NCBI GenBank assembly: GCA_964589825.1
Contig: CAZPUS010000017.1
Coordinates: 1-59,632 of the forward strand
DNA from: CAZPUS01 sp964589825
GTDB lineage: Bacteria; Fibrobacterota; Chitinivibrionia; Chitinivibrionales; WJKA01
Direction: 5' to 3'
Length of the DNA stretch: 59,632 nucleotides
The position numbers and the translations under genes were made by a program. The notes under the pieces are model-generated. The model ran no database searches. It was not told where the DNA came from and saw only the letters and a list, made by a program, of their open reading frames with translations. Of the stretch, positions 47,256 through 56,827 are shown in pieces; the stretch's first letter is position 1, and every line of letters starts with the position of its first letter.

Positions 47256-48575
47256 ATGCATGCGCAAGAGACACGGTTTCCAATGCACGATAAATTCATC
47301 TCTGATACGGCCAGGAAAGGCGCCTGGCAGCGCTTTAATATATTTGCCATCCTCAACGGCTTTTCGTTCGGTCTTCTTGCGGATAACGTTCTCGTGCTGT
47401 TTGCACTGAATGCGGGGGTCGCTCCCTGGCTATCCGGTGTGCTGGTCTCGTTCATGTTCGTGAGTATGCCGTTTATGATTCCCGGCAAATACCTCATGGC
47501 ACGCTATGGCGCTGCAAAAACCCATGGAATCGCCTGGGCGTTACGCAATCTCTGCGCCCTTTGTATGGGGTTGACGCCATTTCTCTATACCCTGGGCGCG
47601 AACTCATTCACGGTCACCGTTTTCATTACCCTGTTCGCATTCGGCTTTTATGCATTCAGAGCCGCGGGCATTACCGCTCATCGCCCCCTGATCGGTGAGA
47701 TTACCGAAGCAGATGATCGGGGCCGCTTTCTCGGTGGCTTTGGTGTACGGTTCAATGCATCCTATCTGTGTGCGATTGCGCTCTTTGCCCTGATTATGCG
47801 AATACAGCCGTCACTGGGGATATTTCAACTCCTCATCGTTATCGGGTGTATATTCGGCCTGATCTCCGCAGCGGTGATATCGTCGATACCCGAAACCGAC
47901 GGCCCTCGTACCAGTGCCTCACAACCCATGAAGCATTCGCTGGTACAGCTTTGGCATACACGACGTCAGCGCCGTCTGCTTTTTGCACAGATGGCGGGAC
48001 GGGCAAGCTTTGCCATGACAATCCCGTTTTCAATGGTTGCACTCAAGCACCTATATAAGGTCAGCGATTTCAATGCGCTGCTGTTCGTACTGGTGCAGAC
48101 CGCCGCTTCGCTGGGCGGAGCGATGCTGCTTGGACGCATAATCGATCGTACCGGCCCCCGGCCTCTGCTTATGGTATTCGGCGGCGGGTTTTTGTGTATC
48201 GCCCTGCTGTGGACCATAACGCCCTCCGGTTTCGTTGTTGCCTTTACCGGCCTGATATTCTTCCTCGGCGGGTTGTGTAAATCGGGTATGAACCTGGGCC
48301 TGAATCATTATTTTCTCGATGCAACGTCCCGCGACGACCGCGTCGTGGCCGGCATGCTCGTACAGGTTACAGGTGGTGCATCGGCCGGTCTTGCGGGAAG
48401 CCTTGTCAGCGGCGGGTTACTTAAAGCCCTGAACACATACATCGAAAGTCCTCTGCAGCAGTACCGGATCTACTTTGGTGTCATTGCAGTATGCATTCTG
48501 CTCTTTCTCTGGCTTTTATCACGCATCGAGCCGATCCCCCCCGAATCAGCCTCCAATGAACACCCGGATGATTAG
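47256..48575 (+). CDS. MFS transporter
   Basis: A 439-residue inner-membrane protein with about twelve helices in two halves and the loop motif RPLIGEITEADDRGRFLGG between helices 4 and 5. It is a major facilitator of unknown substrate. The start is uncertain: ATG at 47256 or 47283, neither with a good ribosome site. It follows ppk by 29 bases and may share its transcript. It is convergent with the aro gene. Confidence 0.82.
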   Translation: MHAQETRFPMHDKFISDTARKGAWQRFNIFAILNGFSFGLLADNVLVLFALNAGVAPWLSGVLVSFMFVSMPFMIPGKYLMARYGAAKTHGIAWALRNLCALCMGLTPFLYTLGANSFTVTVFITLFAFGFYAFRAAGITAHRPLIGEITEADDRGRFLGGFGVRFNASYLCAIALFALIMRIQPSLGIFQLLIVIGCIFGLISAAVISSIPETDGPRTSASQPMKHSLVQLWHTRRQRRLLFAQMAGRASFAMTIPFSMVALKHLYKVSDFNALLFVLVQTAASLGGAMLLGRIIDRTGPRPLLMVFGGGFLCIALLWTITPSGFVVAFTGLIFFLGGLCKSGMNLGLNHYFLDATSRDDRVVAGMLVQVTGGASAGLAGSLVSGGLLKALNTYIESPLQQYRIYFGVIAVCILLFLWLLSRIEPIPPESASNEHPDD

Positions 48576-48595
48576 CCTTATGATCGCCCGTGTCT

Positions 48596-50233
48596 TTATG
48601 AGCTTTCTGCAGCGATGTAAGACTTGTCCCATCCCGGGTGCAGACGTGATTGAATCTCCCAGGCATCCAGCACTACAAGAGCCGCCATCGATTCTATCAC
48701 CGGTATGATCCGCGGCACGATGCAGGGATCGTGCCGTCCTTCCACCGTAACGCTGGCAGCCTCGCCCTCTTTGTTTATCGTCTCCTGCGGTTGCGAGATA
48801 GACGGTGTCGGTTTTACTGCAATGCGCATCAGCAGTGGCGCTCCGGTCGATATCCCCCCGAGCACTCCGCCTGCGTTGTTTGTTGCAAAGCCCTGCGTGT
48901 TCATGGCGTCATTGCTGCCACTGCCCCGCAGACGCGCCATTTCAAACCCGTCGCCGATCTCGATCCCCTTGACCGCACCGATGCTCATCATTGCATGGCC
49001 CAGACGTGCATCGAGTTTTGCGAATACCGGATCGCCGAGTCCGGGAACAAGGCCGTGCACCTCCAGCTGAACGATACCACCGACAGAATCATTCTTGCTG
49101 CGGGCGGCCTCTACCGCATCGACCATTTTCTGCGCAACATCCATATCGCCGCAACGTACGGCATTCTTCTCTATTGCGTCATAATCACATGTACGAGCGG
49201 TAATCCCCGCAAGTTCGACCGTGTGGGCATACAGCGAAACTCCGCGCTGCAAAAGCCGCTTTTTGGCAATGGCACCGCCGGCAACCCGTGCCACCGTCTC
49301 CCGGCCGGAGGATCTGCCGCCACCGCGATAATCATGCGTCGCATACTTGTGGAAAAAGGTGAAATCGGCATGCCCCGGTCTGAACCGATCCCTGATCGCT
49401 TCATATTTTGACGAATCACTGTCACTGTTATAGACCACCAGCGCGATGGGCGATCCCGTGGTATAGCCGTTGAATATTCCGGACAGAATATGAACCGCGT
49501 CCTTCTCGCCACGCGGCGTGGTGACGGCGCTTTGTCCCGGTCTTCTTCTGTCAAGCTCCTTCTGAATATCCTCTCGGGTTATTGCAATACCCGCCCCAAC
49601 GCCGTCCAGTACCGCACCGAGCGCCTCTCCGTGACTTTCGCCGAACGTGGTAAGACGAATAATCTCTCCGAAGGTATTCGCCTCGGTGCAGCGTATCGCA
49701 AGCTCTTCATGCAGCGCCTCGCGACATCTGCGGGCAAGCTCCTGCGGTTTTTCCGCTTCGGTGTCGAGTATGATATCGGCAAACCCGCTGTATATTTCAT
49801 CCTTGCGCTCGATATCTTTTTTGTACCAGTCCAGAAAAACCGCTTTGCTCAATCCACCCGTAACGACCCCATCCTTGTGCAGTCGTGCAATAAGCTCTTC
49901 TACCGCACATTTACAATACACGACAATCGCATTTTTGCGAAGGATCCTGCGATTATTCGCAAAAACAAATGTCGAACCACCGGTAATAATGACCTTCCAG
50001 TCGTGTTCTTCTATATGGGCAACCGCCTCCTGCTCCAGGTTCCTGAAACCTTCTTCGCCGAGCGCATCGAATATTTCCCGGCACGACAGATGTCCCCCAC
50101 CGTGTTTTTTGCTGTTATACAGCTGCACGAGCAACTCGTCCGTCTCTACATACTGCAGGCCGAGTTCCCGGGCGAGTTCCCTTCCTATCGTGCTTTTTCC
50201 ACTCGCTTTTGCACCGATCAATACGATTTTCAT
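48596..50233 (-). CDS. aroK-aroC: shikimate kinase-chorismate synthase fusion
   Basis: A 545-residue protein. Residues 1-178 are a shikimate kinase: Walker A GAKASGKST, substrate-binding VETDELL and a GG-motif VIITGGSTFV. Residues 186-545 are a chorismate synthase: NTFGEIIRLTTFGESHG, RRPGQSAVTTPR, FRPGHADFT, RGGGRSSGRET and the C-terminal DAWEI. The join (EELAIRCTEANTF) has no start codon and no stop between the parts, so this is a true single frame. Two non-adjacent steps of the shikimate pathway are thus joined. Weak ribosome site. Confidence 0.9.
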   Translation of the reverse strand: MKIVLIGAKASGKSTIGRELARELGLQYVETDELLVQLYNSKKHGGGHLSCREIFDALGEEGFRNLEQEAVAHIEEHDWKVIITGGSTFVFANNRRILRKNAIVVYCKCAVEELIARLHKDGVVTGGLSKAVFLDWYKKDIERKDEIYSGFADIILDTEAEKPQELARRCREALHEELAIRCTEANTFGEIIRLTTFGESHGEALGAVLDGVGAGIAITREDIQKELDRRRPGQSAVTTPRGEKDAVHILSGIFNGYTTGSPIALVVYNSDSDSSKYEAIRDRFRPGHADFTFFHKYATHDYRGGGRSSGRETVARVAGGAIAKKRLLQRGVSLYAHTVELAGITARTCDYDAIEKNAVRCGDMDVAQKMVDAVEAARSKNDSVGGIVQLEVHGLVPGLGDPVFAKLDARLGHAMMSIGAVKGIEIGDGFEMARLRGSGSNDAMNTQGFATNNAGGVLGGISTGAPLLMRIAVKPTPSISQPQETINKEGEAASVTVEGRHDPCIVPRIIPVIESMAALVVLDAWEIQSRLHPGWDKSYIAAESS

Positions 50234-50276
50234 CTCTTACGTTTCTCCGGCGTTTGACGATAACTAGTACTCCAAA

Positions 50277-50437
50277 CCTAATTTGAGCGGTTGTTTTAAT
50301 GAAAACTGCGGTGAGCCCTGCTGCTATTGTGTCCTCGAAAATCATGGGGCCATCTTGTTGGTTGTCTCATGATTTTGGAGAATATCAGAGTAGGACGGAT
50401 TGCAGCAGCTCTCGCGAATAAAACCGCTCAATTTAGG
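50277..50437 (+). repeat. 161-bp intergenic element, copy 7
   Basis: Left end CCTAATTTGAGCGGTTG, right end AAAACCGCTCAATTTAGG. The central arms still pair, though the loop side has several changes. It lies upstream of the aroK-aroC start. Confidence 0.92.
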
Positions 50438-50592
50438 TAAAAATACAATGAGTACAATGATGACATTCGATGTGCCGTTTGCCGGATATGAAAAATCATA
50501 TCCAGTGCCATAACCTGCTGTGTTTCACCGGTGGTATAATTGGCTTTCATTATCTTCTTCGACATTTCCTCACCACATCCGGCATTATCGTT

Positions 50593-50612
50593 CCTAAATT
50601 GAGCGATCTTGT
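50593..50612 (+). repeat. short element-end remnant
   Basis: CCTAAATTGAGCGATCTTG matches the left end of the family, followed by unrelated sequence. It lies just beyond the end of the broken gene. Confidence 0.4.
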
Positions 50613-50625
50613 TCGAGAAAAAACG

Positions 50626-51843
50626 CTAATAGTTGACCACGCGCATACGCGGCCCTCGTTTTCCTTCCACAAAAAGCTGCACGACATATGCCCCTTTCGG
50701 CAGTCCGCACGGCAGCCGGTATCTTGCGATGCCGTTACCACTATAACGGACAACCGCCTCTCCTCGTAGTGAAAACAGCACCACCTGATGTATCGAACCA
50801 GTCTGCACATTCACGCAGATATTACCGCTGCCGTTTTGTACCACATCCAGCGGAGCCGTGTCATGCATGATACCCGCTCTTTGCGGCATAGTACGTGATA
50901 CGTTCACCGGCTCATTAAGCCTTCCGGCACTGTACCAGGTCTGCACCGATTGCCTTGAAGTAATGCCCGGCCCTTCCCATTCAACCGAAAGGGTATATGT
51001 GATGTTTTTACTCATTTCGGAAACTGCGAGTTTTACCATTGTTGACGGGGCATCGAGTTTCACACTATCCACCGTAAAGCCGTTATCGATCGTATAATTG
51101 GCCGCATCCTCTGCAGTGGTTAGATACAGCGACATACTAAACGTAAGCTCCACACATCGTGAGTATCAAAAAAGCACAATGCTGCGCTTACGCATTCGAG
51201 AACGGTAGCCTCCACACCGAACCAGTCTATTTCATGGAACCATAAAAGATCGATCCGGCCATATCTCGTAAGTAACTTGCGAATCTGAATGCAGGTATAT
51301 TCATAGAATTTCTCGAAGCGTTCATGAATTTCTTCCGGGCTGCCCACAGGTATTCGGCGATGTTTTTGAGAATAATCGAAATCCGGACAGTCAACAGGGT
51401 CGTCGGGAACGACCAGTCTGGCGGCGAAAAATAAAAACCAACCTTTATTCCATACTCACGACAGGCATCTACAAAGGGCTGCAGCAGATCTCTGCCATTC
51501 ATATGTGAATGGGTCCCGAAACGTGTAACCGAACTCGGCCACAAAGTATACCCATCATGATGTTTGGTAGTTAACACTGCATAGGTAAACCCAGCATCTT
51601 TTGCCGCAGCGATCCACTGCCTCGGATCGTAATGCTGCGGGTTGAACCGGGGCGCAAGTTTCGTCATATACTGTTCAATGCCGTGATACTCCGGCACAGA
51701 AAAATAGCCCCACGGAATATTACTGCACATGGCCCAGGAAGGCTCTATTCCCGCAACGCTGTGAACCCCCCAATGCATGATAATACCAGCTTTGCCAACG
51801 GAAACCATTGCGCCTCGGGATGTGGATTCGGTATCGATATCAT
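50626..51843 (-). pseudogene. broken secreted GH29 alpha-L-fucosidase-like gene
   Basis: Fragments in different frames give a GH29-like enzyme. From 51843 one frame reads PEAQWFPLAK, another continues AGIIMHWGVHSVAG to FYFSPPDW, and a third carries on DFDYSQKHRR and IRKLLTRYGRIDLLWF before the sequence breaks down near 51180. Shifts lie near 51800 and 51400. Past a deletion, residues from 51153 to 50626 form a beta-domain and a sorting-type tail (VVLFSLRGEAVVRYSG, KGAYVVQLF). The catalytic domain is incomplete, so no active enzyme is expected. The ATG at 51843 is preceded by GGGGAGG. Confidence 0.8.
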
Positions 51844-51864
51844 AACCTCCCCTATATTTAAAGT

Positions 51865-51918
51865 TAACTTCCGAAAAAAGATTCTGTTTTGGATCTCTTC
51901 ATTATGCACTACGGTTCC
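51865..51918 (-). promoter_or_regulatory. 54-bp leader block, copy 1
   Basis: Identical over 54 bases to 54616-54669. It lies 21 bases before the start of the broken fucosidase gene. It holds GTGCATAATGAAG, a possible -10, and GATCCAAAACAG. A shared promoter or leader is inferred. Confidence 0.7.
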
Positions 51919-52328
51919 GGATTTACAAAATATCCCCAATAAACATACCGCTGTCGGTCTGATCGTATTTCAATATATTATACACAATTATTCGGTATAA
52001 TGCAAACGTGTTTTTGTTGCTTTTACTTGATCGCTGCTATGCTTTTTTATGTGTTTTTTGCCGTTTTTTCCTCTGCCACTCACCACGCGCTACAAACACA
52101 ACAGCACACCGGAGGTGCCGGAGCGAATGCTGCCAGTAAGAAACATCATCGTAATTGTACCTTCGAGTCGTACCCTTGAAAGTGATCTTGCTACGAATGA
52201 CTGCACAACATCTTCGTGCAGGAGAGTTACCTGCATGCGTCTTCCCCGACGACGTGGAGCGCAGGTATGACAGATCATTCGGAAACTTCGCACAGATGGT
52301 GCAGTCTGGTAAAATCTGGCGTCGCCTG
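51919..52328. other. intergenic stretch, no gene seen
   Basis: Between the broken fucosidase and the terminator of the next gene. ORFs here have no protein-like pattern, and I see no RNA signature. Confidence 0.4.
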
Positions 52329-52370
52329 AAAAAAATACCCCGGAACATCACATGGATGTCCCGGGGTATA
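52329..52370 (-). terminator. intrinsic terminator
   Basis: On the minus strand the arms TACCCCGGGACATC and GATGTTCCGGGGTA pair around CATGT and are followed by TTTTTTT. It is about 100 bases downstream of the propeller-protein gene. Confidence 0.88.
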
Positions 52371-52473
52371 CGCGTTTTTCGAATCGTTACCGACAACGCA
52401 ACTTCCCGCTTTGGGATTGGGCATTACATTGAGGGCCTCAGGGGCGCATTCAACACCGATCGGAAAACCCACG

Positions 52474-54582
52474 TTACTGCGTTATTATCATTCGTTTATT
52501 AAGCCGGGTGGTCTCACGTGTCGAATATGCGGGGATCTCCCTGACAATGAAAATCCCTTTCAAAGAAAAATCTTTTTTCAGCATCGAAGCCGAAACCCTC
52601 TCTTTTGTTCGTATCCGCACATGAAGCCTGCCTTTGAGATCAAATACTTCATATACCCGGCCCTGTACGCCTTTTGCAACGGCGTTTTGCACTGCCACAG
52701 ACTGTACCGTGTTGTTAATGCTGAATGATCCCGACGCTGCATCGGTATTGGGCGGCCCATACTGCTGCACGCGGATACGCGCATTTGAAATCTGCGTATC
52801 GGGAACCGACCACTGATAATCACCCCAGTTGGCATCGACATCTTCGATGCCGCCCGTGCCGGTAAGCTCTATCTGTTCTAAACCGTATTCAAGAAATATC
52901 CGTACATTCGTGATCTTATTGGTATGCCACTGAATCGAATAGGTCGAATCGGCCGGCACCACATCTCCTTCAGCCGGGCTCGTAACCCGTACCCATGCAA
53001 TACCGCTTACAGTAACCGTATTATCCATTGTCGCATAGGAGGAATATCTGCTCCCGCTGAAGGCTCGTACACGGTATTTATACGTCCCCAGCGGCACATT
53101 CTCGTCCGTATAGGTAGTCTCGTCCGCAGCGGTACGGGCTATCTCCTCCCATGAGCTGTCCGCATCCACACGCTCTATTGCAAACCCCTCTTCGTCGCCG
53201 GAATTGTCGGTCCAATTCAGCGGAACCGTTTTCATGCTGTCTCCGGTAATGCCCGCATCGACCTCACTCGGCGGGGCAAGCACCGCACCTGTGGTCACCG
53301 ACACTTCATACGACACACTATTCGTGGCACCGCCTCCGGAAAGCGTCACCGTCGCCGTATGTTCGCCGTCGGACAGCAGCGAGGGATCGACCGTCGTGGT
53401 CACGGTAATCTCGTTTGTACCATTACCGGTAAACGAAACCTCCAGCCAATCAAGCGAGGCAGGATCGGTCTCCGCATCGATGGTCCCGAGCGTTCCGGTA
53501 CCACTGTTCGTAACAATAACATCCTTTGCTGCAGAAGAGGTCTGATCGCCCAGAGAAAAGACAAGTGTGTTTTTATCAAGAGCCATATACGGGGCACTGT
53601 GGTCAGGATCGGGCAGCGCACCGACATATCCGTTGCCCAAGTACCCTGAATTTGACGGACCCGGCACCTCAGTGATAGTGCTGTCCATAATGTTGACTAT
53701 CGCACGATATCGATCGGCAGAATACAAGCCGCTGTTCATGAGTACCAGCGTATCGGAGTTTACGATCTGCCGGGGTGAAAACCAATTCGCCATATCATGC
53801 CCGGTCATCTCTTCTACAGGAATGCTCCACATTCCGACATCTTCTTCCGGGCATTCACTGCCATCGTAGCTGCGTATCAGCTCGAGCGTCTGCTGGGTAA
53901 ACGGTACAACATAAAGATTCGCATGACCAAAGCCATTATAACAAATATAGCCCCCATCTGCGGTAATCGCATTCCCATGCCCGCTGATACAGCCTTTTAT
54001 CTCCGTATCGTAAAACTCCGCAGATGAATAATCCGAGGAGACGGTAAACAGGATATGACGTCTCGAATGCCCCTTGCGACCGTCGGAGGACATCCATACC
54101 GTTGACTGAATAGTCGCATTGCCTGTCTGGGTAAGTGTGGTTGTGGTTTCGTTTTCTATATCGAATCGTTTGAGTTCCCCGTCTTTATTCCAGAATATCC
54201 CCGCACTTGTATAATACCAATCTTTCCAATAATCATGCTGATTTGAGGGCCATCCGTCAGGCTCATATGTCTTTGCACCGCTGCCGTCATTGTTCATTAT
54301 CATGAGTACCGGCGTCTGGCCGTGCTCTTTTACACGCGCCGCAATTGTTTTTCCGTCAGGGGAGATATAGGCATTATTCACCTGACCATAACCATATTCT
54401 CCCGGCACCTTGTAAAGCGTATCGAGTGTATTTGTTTTCAGATCTCCTGTAATTAAATACTCCCCATCTGCATACACGATCGTCGCTTCATCAATAGCGG
54501 TTGCGGCGAGAGACATACTCCCCATAGCGATTACACCCGCACATACCAAGCGCAACAGCATGCTTTTTTTTCTGAATACCAT
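52474..54582 (-). CDS. secreted beta-propeller/FN3 protein with sorting-type tail
   Basis: About 702 residues. Signal peptide to about residue 25, then a TolB/WD40-like propeller (YISPDGKTIAAR, WMSSDGRKGHSRRHILF) to about 310, an unassigned beta-sandwich (about 320-425), a fibronectin III domain (about 430-520; EGFAIERVDA, YKYRVRAFSG), a Ser/Thr-rich GPI-anchor-type beta-domain with VTSPAEGDVV, and a tail with VYEVFDLKGRLHVRI. A polysaccharide-related role is possible but not shown. GAGGAG lies 9 bases before the ATG at 54582. Confidence 0.78.
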   Translation of the reverse strand: MVFRKKSMLLRLVCAGVIAMGSMSLAATAIDEATIVYADGEYLITGDLKTNTLDTLYKVPGEYGYGQVNNAYISPDGKTIAARVKEHGQTPVLMIMNNDGSGAKTYEPDGWPSNQHDYWKDWYYTSAGIFWNKDGELKRFDIENETTTTLTQTGNATIQSTVWMSSDGRKGHSRRHILFTVSSDYSSAEFYDTEIKGCISGHGNAITADGGYICYNGFGHANLYVVPFTQQTLELIRSYDGSECPEEDVGMWSIPVEEMTGHDMANWFSPRQIVNSDTLVLMNSGLYSADRYRAIVNIMDSTITEVPGPSNSGYLGNGYVGALPDPDHSAPYMALDKNTLVFSLGDQTSSAAKDVIVTNSGTGTLGTIDAETDPASLDWLEVSFTGNGTNEITVTTTVDPSLLSDGEHTATVTLSGGGATNSVSYEVSVTTGAVLAPPSEVDAGITGDSMKTVPLNWTDNSGDEEGFAIERVDADSSWEEIARTAADETTYTDENVPLGTYKYRVRAFSGSRYSSYATMDNTVTVSGIAWVRVTSPAEGDVVPADSTYSIQWHTNKITNVRIFLEYGLEQIELTGTGGIEDVDANWGDYQWSVPDTQISNARIRVQQYGPPNTDAASGSFSINNTVQSVAVQNAVAKGVQGRVYEVFDLKGRLHVRIRTKERVSASMLKKDFSLKGIFIVREIPAYSTRETTRLNKRMIITQ

Positions 54583-54615
54583 CACATTCTTCTCCTCTTT
54601 ATAATTAAATAATGC

Positions 54616-54669
54616 TAACTTCCGAAAAAAGATTCTGTTTTGGATCTCTTCATTATGCACTACGGTTCC
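54616..54669 (-). promoter_or_regulatory. 54-bp leader block, copy 2
   Basis: Identical over 54 bases to 51865-51918, upstream of the propeller-protein gene. The bases flanking the block differ in the two copies. Confidence 0.7.
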
Positions 54670-54832
54670 ATTCTATATCGTACTCCCCGGCATCGAAACC
54701 CCTGACACCGAATACCACTACAATACTCGACAGACAAACATGTATACCCATTTTTGACGTAATAGATCGCATTGTTATTCTTCGTTATAAATGGTGTGGG
54801 AATAATTAACCACGTTTATTCTTAAGGTTCTA

Positions 54833-54875
54833 CCTCGATTTAAGTGGATGAATGTGTAATCCACCGCATGCGAGG
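54833..54875. other. nested inverted repeat next to the insertion sequence
   Basis: Outer arms CCTCG and CGAGG, inner arms GTGGAT and ATCCAC. It can form a two-step hairpin. No T-run follows. Confidence 0.5.
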
Positions 54876-54895
54876 AAAAAAATATTCTTTAACAT

Positions 54896-56627
54896 AGGGT
54901 ATGCTGAACGAAGTCCATGATTATTATATGCGTGTTATGCGGCCACAGGCATATAGCGTCGGTCCCCATATAACGAGGATATATGCGCTGAAATGCAGTC
55001 CATGAGGCTTAACAGAAGTCGATTCAGGCGGTATGCCACCGTATGTTGAAGACAAAAAAGAAGCGCCGCAAGGGCTTTCTCCAGGTTCATTACCAGAAAG
55101 ACCCGGGATATCACACATTCAGAGGTGTTTCGCAATTTCGTCATAACCCTGTTGAGGCTGTAGCGTCGTTTCGATTGCCCGAATCTGCCCTCGATCTCGA
55201 TTCGGTCGAGTTCATCCGCACGCACACGCCGGCGTCGCCGGACGAGTTCTTCTTTGTTCTCATCACACTCCTTGGGAGGCCGGCCCAACGGCGGCCCTGA
55301 AAGACGGATGTTATTCTTCTTGCACCACCGCAGGTTCTCTCGCGTACGGTATATCTTGTCCGCATGTACCGATGCCGGAAAACACCCGTAGCGTTCTTTA
55401 TACCGCAACACCTGCATCTGCAAATCAGCCCCCTCATTGTACGCATCCCAGCGTATGCGACCGAGCGACACGTAGCCGTCAACCACCGAGGCGGACAGCG
55501 TGGCACCACACACTGTTTTGCGATCCGCTTTACCCCGTACGATCGGCCGCACATGCGGCTGTGATATACTCACAATCCAGTCCGGAATGCGAGTGCGTTT
55601 GTAACGATACATTCCGTGAATCACCAACAAATCCTTATACTGTTTGCTCGATAACACGCTCAGTGATACAGTGGTTTTCATCTTTTCAATATGATCCAGA
55701 TCACGCCGTATATACTGCAGTTGCTTCTTCAGCACCTTCCGCAGCCGTTTGTATGACACCCGTTTGCTCCTTGCCACCGACAAATACGCCTTGCGTGCAT
55801 TCTTACGATACATTCTTGGCTTCTTCCCCCATTCCTCTCTCTGTTCCTCGGTCATTGCTTTCCACAGCATATCTATAATGCGTTCACACTTCGTACGTCC
55901 ATCACTGAGAGCCGCGATTTCTGGGGATACGCCCTGTCCGCTGGTGCACAGGGGCTGTCGATAATCAGTTTGCCGCGGTTACCGCCACTCCCACCGGTGT
56001 TGGCAGCATCATCACCGCTTTTTCGGCCTCTGTCAGAACGGTGCTGCTTCGTTCCGATCTTGACAGCCTGCAACGCCTTCTCACCCTTCGCATCAACCTG
56101 TGCTTTGACTATCTCCTCGTTTACTGCCGCGAGTATGTCCTGCGTGATCCGCGTGCGAAAGTATACATACAAAGAAGGGTCAAACGGCTTTTGTGATGTA
56201 AACCGCTCAAAACCCAAAAAGTACTGCAAATAGAGGTTTTCACGTATCTGTTCTACCGCTTCACGGTCGGTGACGCCGAGACGCTCCCGGATGAGCAACG
56301 CCCCAAGACCAACACGAAACGGAAGGGCACTGTCACCGCGTTTTTCATCCTGTGAAAAGCACTGGGCGTAGCGATCTTCAAACTTCTCCCAGGGAATAAT
56401 TGTGGCAAGCTGCACCCACCGGTTCGAGGCGTCGAGATTACCCCCAAACGGTAATGCAAACTCCTCGAACGGGATCACTGTCTGTGCCGGATCATAACGT
56501 TTTTTTGTACATAATACGTGCAAGGGTTTTGAGGGTTATAGAAGTGTTTTACTTGTACAAAAAAAATACATTATGGTACATTTAATTCATAATATATCAT
56601 CATGTTAAATGCCGTTCAGCAAGCCCT
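54896..56627 (-). mobile_element. insertion sequence, IS5/IS1182-type
   Basis: About 1.73 kb. Terminal inverted repeats AGGGTATGCTGAACG (54896-54910) and its inverse at 56613-56627 (AGGGCTTGCTGAACG on the minus strand) match in 13 of 15 bases. The transposase gene runs on the minus strand but is split by a frameshift. No clear target duplication is seen. It sits between the propeller gene and the phosphofructokinase-aldolase pair. Confidence 0.85.
54935..56523 (-). pseudogene. transposase, frameshifted
   Basis: From a TTG at 56523, 216 residues give PFEEFALPFGGNLDASNRW, LLIRERLGVTDREAVEQI, FDPSLYVYFRTRITQ and IIDSPCAPADRAYPQ, then a stop at 55873. The alignable continuation (ALSDGRTKCERIIDMLWKA) is in another frame and runs on to 54935 as 311 residues with the later transposase motifs. 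A single missing base near 55925 would explain it; a programmed shift is possible but no classic slippery site is present. Probably inactive. Confidence 0.82.
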
Positions 56628-56827
56628 GCAATAAACCGGGAATTTAGGTGTTTACCATACGACACATTAAGGGGAGCACGAATAGTATGTATGCGATTTG
56701 AGGTCGTGCCGTGAGCAATGTGCGGTCGAAAAGACAAGAGACAGAATAACATTGTATCGGCATAATTCCGTAACGTATTTTTATGGCACATCAAACACGT
56801 CTATACCTATTTTGCCAAGGAATGAAT

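Noticed and set aside
52155..52502. 115-residue plus-strand ORF
   Set aside because: It runs through the terminator hairpin and the end of the propeller gene and has no protein-like pattern.
55873..55940. Programmed -1 frameshift in the transposase
   Set aside because: The sequence at the shift (CAGAAATC) is not a standard slippery heptamer and no stem is apparent; a lost base is simpler.
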